This document shows positions 58,446 through 64,000 of a stretch of DNA of 64,000 bases, in pieces (within the stretch, counting starts at the first letter, position 1; each line of letters begins with the position of its first letter). The notes below the pieces were generated by a model that did no database searches, was not told where the DNA came from, and saw nothing but the letters and a program-made list of their open reading frames with translations. The stretch spans positions 286,604,238-286,668,237 of the forward strand of contig CM051460.1 in the NCBI GenBank assembly GCA_028095005.1. The letters are read 5' to 3'. The stretch comes from Rhynchospora pubera (lineage: Eukaryota; Streptophyta; Magnoliopsida; Poales; Cyperaceae). A program made the translations under genes and the position numbers.

Positions 58446-60237
58446 TGTTAGAGTTATGTCCTAGAAGTCAATAATTTAATGACTTAAATATTAGTTTATG
58501 TTTTGGATGATATTTTATCATCTGTTCCTAGGTTTATTATTGACAGATCATTCAGGTTGAGGATCTGAATTGTAGATCTCTGTGGATCATTCTTTAGAAT
58601 GACAATAATAAATCTAAACGGTCCATAATCTTGATAATTAACAAGGAACATTAATTATCATATAAGATTAGTATGCAAGTTAAGTGATGATTAAGTTCTA
58701 CAAATCATAGGTAAAGAGTTACCAACTTAATTGCATATGTATATGTTATGGAACATAGTACAGGACTTGACCCAATGAAATAAACATATGGATTGTGTTA
58801 AGTGTCATTGTTTATTTCGTTATGATTTTGGTTCTAAGTTTGAGATGTTTATCTTTTCCACATGAGGATAGGTTCAATAAATATTGTCTACCGCTGATTC
58901 CCGATAAGGGCTGCTATACGGACTTTATTTATGTTCTCTTGAATTGTGCGGGGAAAAGCTAATCATCAAGAAAACCGTATGTCCCTCATTAATTCACTTA
59001 GTGAGTGACGATATCTGTTTGGGCCCCTTGATGGAGTTGGATCGTATGCGCGCAACTAAGCGATCAACTCTAGATCAAGAAACGTATAATCTGCAAGAAT
59101 GACACATTCCTATCTTGGATTATACGATGATATCGTGTGACATAAGAATCAAAATAGAGAAACATATTTATTCTCTTATGCAGGATTGAAATATTGTAGC
59201 AGTACACTATTTATGCGAATTGGAAATCATAACGTGTTGCTAGATACCGCTTATGATTATTGGAATTAAATAACGATTTAATTCTATGGCCAACATAGCA
59301 TAAATCCTCAAAGGGTCACACAAATAGGTTTTGACCATACGTGCATTAATTATTTATTCGCAACAGTTAGTTTTGTGAAAATATGATAGTTTGATTAATT
59401 AATTATATATGGTTGTGAACCGTTATAATTAATTAAATCAAAAGGATCATATAGAAATAAATTAATGCATTCCCTAATCCTAAAATAGTTATCAATGAAT
59501 TGATAATTATTTTATGCAAGACACTTTAATTTAATTATGGAATTAAATTAAAATACTAGGCTATTTAATTAGTAGCCTAACCAAGCCCGAATAGAAATGG
59601 AATTAAAGGAATATTAAATATATGATTTAATATAGTAAATGAGGCCTAATTAATTGAATTAGATAGCCCATTTAGCCCATAATAGTGGGCCGGCCTATTA
59701 GGATGGCATACTTGTAATTATGGAAGATAACAATTAGGTTTTGGCTTCTCTATATAAGGACCACTTACTTGGAGAACAAACCTAAGGATTCTTTTCTCTC
59801 TCCTCCTCCTTCTCTAGGCCGCCACCTCCATCAAGAGGAGAAAATTTCAGAATTTTCTCCCTTGGTTCTATCCTTTGTTCCATCTATAGGGCTCATGTGT
59901 TGAGCATAGATACACTAATTAATTGCATGATTGATTGGTGAAAGAAGGGATTAGGCTTAACCTCCTATCTACTAGCATAGATCGAGGTTTTGGTTAATAC
60001 CTTGGTGGACTCGAGGCGGCGCCGGTGACTAGACGTGGTGGAGACGGTGGAGAAGGCACGCCATCGATTCCCATGCCGTGGTCGAGTCCCGCGAATACGA
60101 TTTCGCGGGAGGTATCGATTTCTCCTCTTTCTCTTTGTGTCTATTGCTTAAAGTACTAGATCTCGTGTTGCTTATGTTTTAATTGGATTAATTAATAGTA
60201 ATTAATCACAAAATTAAAATTGGGCAATTTCCTAACA
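58446..60237 (+). repeat. 3' LTR of the copia element, complete
   Basis: 1792 bp. Contains a TATA-like CTATATAAGG at about 59750 and a CT-rich leader (TTCTCTCTCCTCCTCCTTCT). Confidence 0.88.
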
Positions 60238-60540
60238 GATGAAACAACATTCCATGTTAGTGCAGATGATGTAGAGGGAAAAGCAAGTAATCAAGTGACT
60301 ATACCTGACATGCTTGGAGAGAGTAAGTTTACTCAATTATTATGGGAATTTTTTTTATAAATGGATGGTCCTGCAACAATGTTCGTGCTCTCTAATGTTC
60401 CCGTCCTAAGCAGGTTCCTTTGTCTGCTCTCTTCTCTTGTGGGGGTCCCTTTGTCAGCATGTGTTATTCCCCCGTTGAACAAATTGATGTAAATCTTTCA
60501 TTTCAAATGCCACATATACATATTTTTTACGTAATTTCCT

Positions 60541-60830
60541 CATGAAAATTAATTACTATCATCGACAGTTTGTCATCCCTGCCGTCGCTAAATATAAAGT
60601 GAACATATACAGCAAATAAAGTGAACATATAAACGATCTAAGTGAACACATACAAACAAATAAGTTCAATGAAAATAAGTTGAATATGCATGTAAACTTC
60701 TGAACAAGTGATGACAACACTTATTTGTTTGTAAGTGTTCACTTAGATAGTCCATATGTTCACTTTATTTGCTGTATATGTTCACTTTGTATTTAGCGAT
60801 AACTGAGATGGTATATTTGCCGATAGCACT
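60541..60830. mobile_element. Foldback element with AGTGAACATAT repeats
   Basis: Long inverted repeats: TCGCTAAATATAAAGTGAAC to ACAAACAAATAAG on the left, and their complement ending TTTAGCGATA on the right. Absent from the paralogue at about 46985. The TGAACA-rich arms are similar in style to the arrays at 5.5-6.0 kb. Confidence 0.65.
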
Positions 60831-61078
60831 TATAATTCCTGATTTCCAATTATACCAAGGGCGTGAACAAATTTGTCACCCATGTCCATGTGGTTTGTTC
60901 TCTCACAGTCACGGGCAAGTTGTCTGACAGAAATATTACCCAACTACAGTTGTGATGCTATATGTGGCCCTTTTGTGGTGATCCGCTATTATGTCTATAA
61001 ATGGCTTTAAATGTGGGCCTTGGTGAAAATTGGTGGAAATTCCAAAGAAATAATGGAAGGCCTGGTAACAAGATTATT

Positions 61079-62975
61079 TAGACCTGCATAACGTCTAAAA
61101 CGAAGACGAAAGTAAAGAGTTGCGTTAACCGTTGCGTTATAGGACGAAAATTTTTGTTTCATTGCGTTTTGCGTTCGCGGAACTGGGATTCCTTGCGTTA
61201 ACCGTTCTGTGTTATTAGACGATAAAAAACGATTTAAACGGTTAAACTCTGTAACCGTTCTCATAGATATCAGAATGAAATAAGTTACGTAATAATAGTT
61301 TACAGATTCAACAGTTAAATCAAATCAAGCAAATAAAGCACTACAGATTCAACAATTAGTAATTGTAACCGTTACTCAACATGCAAAAACTGGTTTATTT
61401 CTACGCCAATACAGTAAGTAATTTTACAAAAAAAAAGAAGAAATGAGGCGCATGTGGTAAAATACAGCAGAGGATTTTTTCTATTCCAGCAACGTTCTAC
61501 GAAAAAGCCACAAAATATGCAAAAGTTGTTAAAAAACAATGTTAGTTCAATTTAATCAAATTTAATGTCTTATTAAAATTAAGTAAGCAAAAGGGTAAAA
61601 ATCACGAGGACAACTCATATATGTCAGAAAATGAAATCACTTTAAAAGCACACAAACTGAAGCATATCATACAAACCACACACCATCTCTGTCGTTTATT
61701 AAATGGAGGCCAGAATTTTGAAAGAAAATAAGTACCCGAACCCTCAATTATATCTATTTAATCATGAATATACAAAACAACCATTTTTTGTGACAAGTAT
61801 CAGTACTATTTTAGGAAGAAAGATGAGAACTCTATTCTTTCTGAACTCTATTTTTTGTGCCAACTACCAACCCTGACAGTTGTTCTTGTCAGTATAAAAT
61901 CTCTCTCATATCAACCAACAAAAATTATCAAAAAGTTCTTTCAAAAACTAATCTCAGCATAAAAAGAATCTAGTAAAAAGAATCTAGCAGAAAATCTTTT
62001 TTTACCAGCAATTTCAAATATGTTCTTACTAGCAATTTTTTTTCTGAAAACCTTTACCAGTATAAAATCCAACAAAAAAACAACATCCAACCATGAACCG
62101 TAAAAGTAGTAAACTGACCTCTGAGTTGCATTTTGAGTTAATAACAAACTTTTTTTCATCTGAGTTACTTGTTGAGTTGACAACAAACCTTGATGATAGC
62201 AAACCTCTTGGCAGAAGAGGTAGAGGAGTGGTGCGAGATCTACAGTTCAGAATGGGGATGCTTTTAGGTTTACAGCTAGGGGGAAGAAGATTGGCCTCTC
62301 GTGTGACAGAGGAGTGGTGCCTCCGCCATCAGCCTTCATTAATGGCAGCCAAGCTTTGGTGGAAGGAGAGCAAAATAAAGAGTGGGGGAGAGAGGCAGTA
62401 AGTGAGAGGAGTATAAGAGAGAGGGTGTTTAGTTTGGATTTCGGTTTGAGAAAGGAAGAGGGATGAGTTATAGAGGAGGCATAGGGAGAAATGTGAGGGA
62501 GGGGTAGTCGGAGGAGAGAGGGAAATGGCTGAGCGGTCCCGATTAGAGCAGGAGGGGGGAGGTAATTGCTCGACTGGGTGGAAGAGAAGAAGGAGAGAAT
62601 AGAGGAAGGTATAAGTGATGGAAGTTGGGGCAAGAAGAGAGAGATCGAAGAAGATAGAGGGAGATCGGAGAAGAGAGAGAGAGATGGCGAGAGAAGCGGC
62701 GCAATTTGGTTTTGTCGATGGCTTCGTTCTCTCCGCCCTCTCCTCTCTGCAATAAACTTAATAGTAACACCGTACAATTTAGGACGAAACAGACGAAATA
62801 AACGATAACGAAACAGCTCCTTTTCGTTAACCGTTTCGTTTTGAGACGAAATAGTATTTCTATTTGCATTAACTGTTCGTTTTTAAAACGAAACCGAAAT
62901 TCTTGATCGTTACCGTTCCGTTTCAGACGAAACGAAACGAAATAACGGTCGAAACGACTACCGTTTTCAGCCCTA
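61079..62975. mobile_element. Nonautonomous hAT element, 1897 bp
   Basis: Ends TAGACCTG / CAGCCCTA, 8-bp TSD AGATTATT (61071-61078, 62976-62983). The paralogue at about 47297 reads through AACAAGATTATTTCTAG, the exact empty site. Ends are packed with AACGAAAC/GTTTCGTT-type repeats. The interior has no transposase; 62400-62760 is GA-rich low complexity. Confidence 0.85.
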
Positions 62976-63087
62976 AGATTATTTCTCTTTGAGGAATCCG
63001 TAATAATAAGATTTCCTCTAGGCTATTAGTGTCAATTTTGTGGTGGGCCAGGCATGGACATTTGTAAAATAATTCTGTTATTTTATT

Positions 63088-63350
63088 TAGGCCTAAAAAC
63101 AGCGACCGTTTCGACCGTCTTTTCGTTTCGTTTAAAACGAAACAAAACGATTAAAAATTTTGGTTGCGTTTTAAAAACGAAACGGTTAACGCAAGTATGA
63201 AATGGTTTCGTTCATGTGTATTTTCGTGTTTTCGATCGTTTCGTTCAAAACAAAACGATTAATGCAAATGATAATCAATTTCGTGTCCAAAACGCAACGA
63301 TCAACGCAGCAGTCCAGTTGTGTGATCGTTTTACACGTTATGCACCACTA
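63088..63350. mobile_element. hAT-type MITE, 263 bp
   Basis: Ends TAGGCCTAAAA / GCACCACTA, 8-bp TSD ATTTTATT (63080-63087, 63351-63358). Interior again rich in AAACGAAAC-type repeats. Absent from the paralogue. Confidence 0.75.
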
Positions 63351-63628
63351 ATTTTATTTATTTAATGATTTTTATGGCACTCAAGACATGATTAAGTTAG
63401 CTGTATTATATTTCTATTTTAATCCTTAAAGAGAGTCCTGTTTGTGTATTGCATACCTTTTATACTACGACCACTGGTATAAATAAATGTTTTCGTCGGA
63501 GTCAGTACTTCCCTTAAATTATATTTCTGTATGCTTTGTTGAATTTGTTTATTTATTTTTTGGGGTGCGGGACATTGGTTTTACTGCAACTATTATTCTA
63601 ACCTTCTTTTCTACTTCTTCTTCTTTCT

Positions 63629-63796
63629 GGGACCGTTTGGATCGCTTAGGAATTTGAGGAATTTGGGGAAGTTGCAATTCCTAGGAATAAATTTATTGGG
63701 AAGTGTGTAATTTTGTGAAGAGTTTGGATTGCTTATAATAAATTTATGGTAGGAAGATGAAATTCTCCAAAATCCCATGGGGATCCAAACGGCCCC
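63629..63796. mobile_element. Tourist-like MITE, family B copy 2
   Basis: 168 bp, GGGACCGTTTGGATC / GATCCAAACGGCCCC, TSD TCT (63626-63628, 63797-63799). The paralogue at about 48013 is empty. Same family as 16123-16290. Confidence 0.82.
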
Positions 63797-64000
63797 TCTG
63801 AGATTCCTTTCTTTTTTTTTCTGTTTTTTTTACAGAAGGCGCATACCAGGCTCTCACAACTCACAAGTGAGGAGCAGCTATAAGATCTCTCAAGATCAAT
63901 AGTAAATTTATTTATTTAGGAAGCATTATTATTTATGCATATTTGTATATTACATTGATTAGTTGAAATATGTGGATATCTAACCACATGTTCCACGAAA

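Larger units (their letters stand above)
54174..60237 (+). mobile_element. Ty1/copia element, young, gutted and interrupted by Tat DNA
   Basis: TSD GATGA at 54169-54173 and 60238-60242; the paralogue shows the single GATGA at 46544-46548. LTRs begin TGTTAGAGTTATG and end CCTAACA. The polypurine tract AAGTGGGAGAT before the 3' LTR is the common plant copia form. The 5' LTR is cut after 668 bp, and the gag-pol region is gone. In its place is a minus-strand Tat fragment (54842-57327). Only 57328-58445 remains of the copia interior, with no recognisable coding sequence. The shared LTR part differs at about two sites by eye, so insertion was very recent. Confidence 0.88.
60238..64000 (+). pseudogene. 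Duplicated SLC35F fragment, part 3 (exon 11 end, intron 11, exon 12)
   Basis: The exon 11 copy ends at 60322. The exon 12 copy starts at 63836 and contains a 7-bp duplication (CTCACAA) that creates an early TGA. The homology continues to the window edge (equivalent to 48209 of the gene). Intron 11 of this copy holds four further insertions. No exons before exon 9 are present, so it was never a full gene copy. Confidence 0.88.

Noticed and set aside
62247..62869. Overlapping minus-strand open frames of 108 and 176 codons
   Set aside because: GA/CT-rich interior of the hAT element gives Ser/Leu/Pro-rich nonsense products in several frames.
1..64000. A biosynthetic, defence or other multi-gene system
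   Set aside because: The few host genes are unrelated housekeeping or unknown genes on both strands, separated by transposons; nothing suggests joint function.

Overview
This is a stretch of plant nuclear DNA, most likely from a eudicot. It is AT-rich, its genes have short exons with GT-AG introns, and most of it is transposable elements in all stages of decay. I recognise no bacterial, viral or organellar gene cluster. The species cannot be named from the sequence.

Host genes are few. (1) A chloroplast-type CPBP (CAAX) intramembrane protease gene runs off the left edge on the minus strand (1-1888, 5' half only). (2) An intronless gene for a plant-specific Cys-motif protein with acidic GLFDE-type repeats is at 14496-15449. 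(3) A 55-residue WADQWD small protein is at 18853-19020. (4) A complete 12-exon SLC35F-type (DUF914) transporter gene is at 41173-48091. A possible two-exon small ORF lies at 3659-4157, and a broken 5' exon of ribosomal protein L22 at 7807-8034.

Mobile DNA, left to right. 5-20 kb is dotted with MITEs, including three 189-190 bp copies of one family with 3-bp target duplications, one of which is the innermost layer of a three-deep nest at 16.3-16.9 kb. 20717-35531 is a complete Ty3/gypsy Tat-lineage element (LTRs about 1% different, TSD GATGG). Its gag-pol is broken by three stops and a frameshift. Downstream of pol it carries an antisense PF04195-type gene with an intron, and that gene is split by a 1643-bp solo LTR (TSD TCTGC). 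36621-40249 is a Mutator-like element with long TIRs and a FAR1-like transposase whose central catalytic part has been replaced by a 42-bp filler.

The right third is the most informative. The 3' half of the SLC35F gene (45660 to at least 48209) was duplicated downstream, and that pseudogene copy (49358-64000) has been split by a 3.76-kb Helitron, a young Ty1/copia element that is itself interrupted by a fragment of a Tat element, a foldback element, two hAT-type elements and a Tourist-like MITE. The intact copy serves as an empty-site reference, so most of these insertions are defined to within a few bases. The gene copy has a MULE-type MITE of its own and three tandem tRNA-derived SINE units in its introns.

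No new multi-gene system was found. The points most worth following are the antisense gene in the Tat element, the templated filler in the Mutator-like transposase, position-conserved GC-rich motif clusters in two diverged Tat LTRs, the transcript-like exons inside the Helitron, and the acidic-repeat Cys-motif protein.
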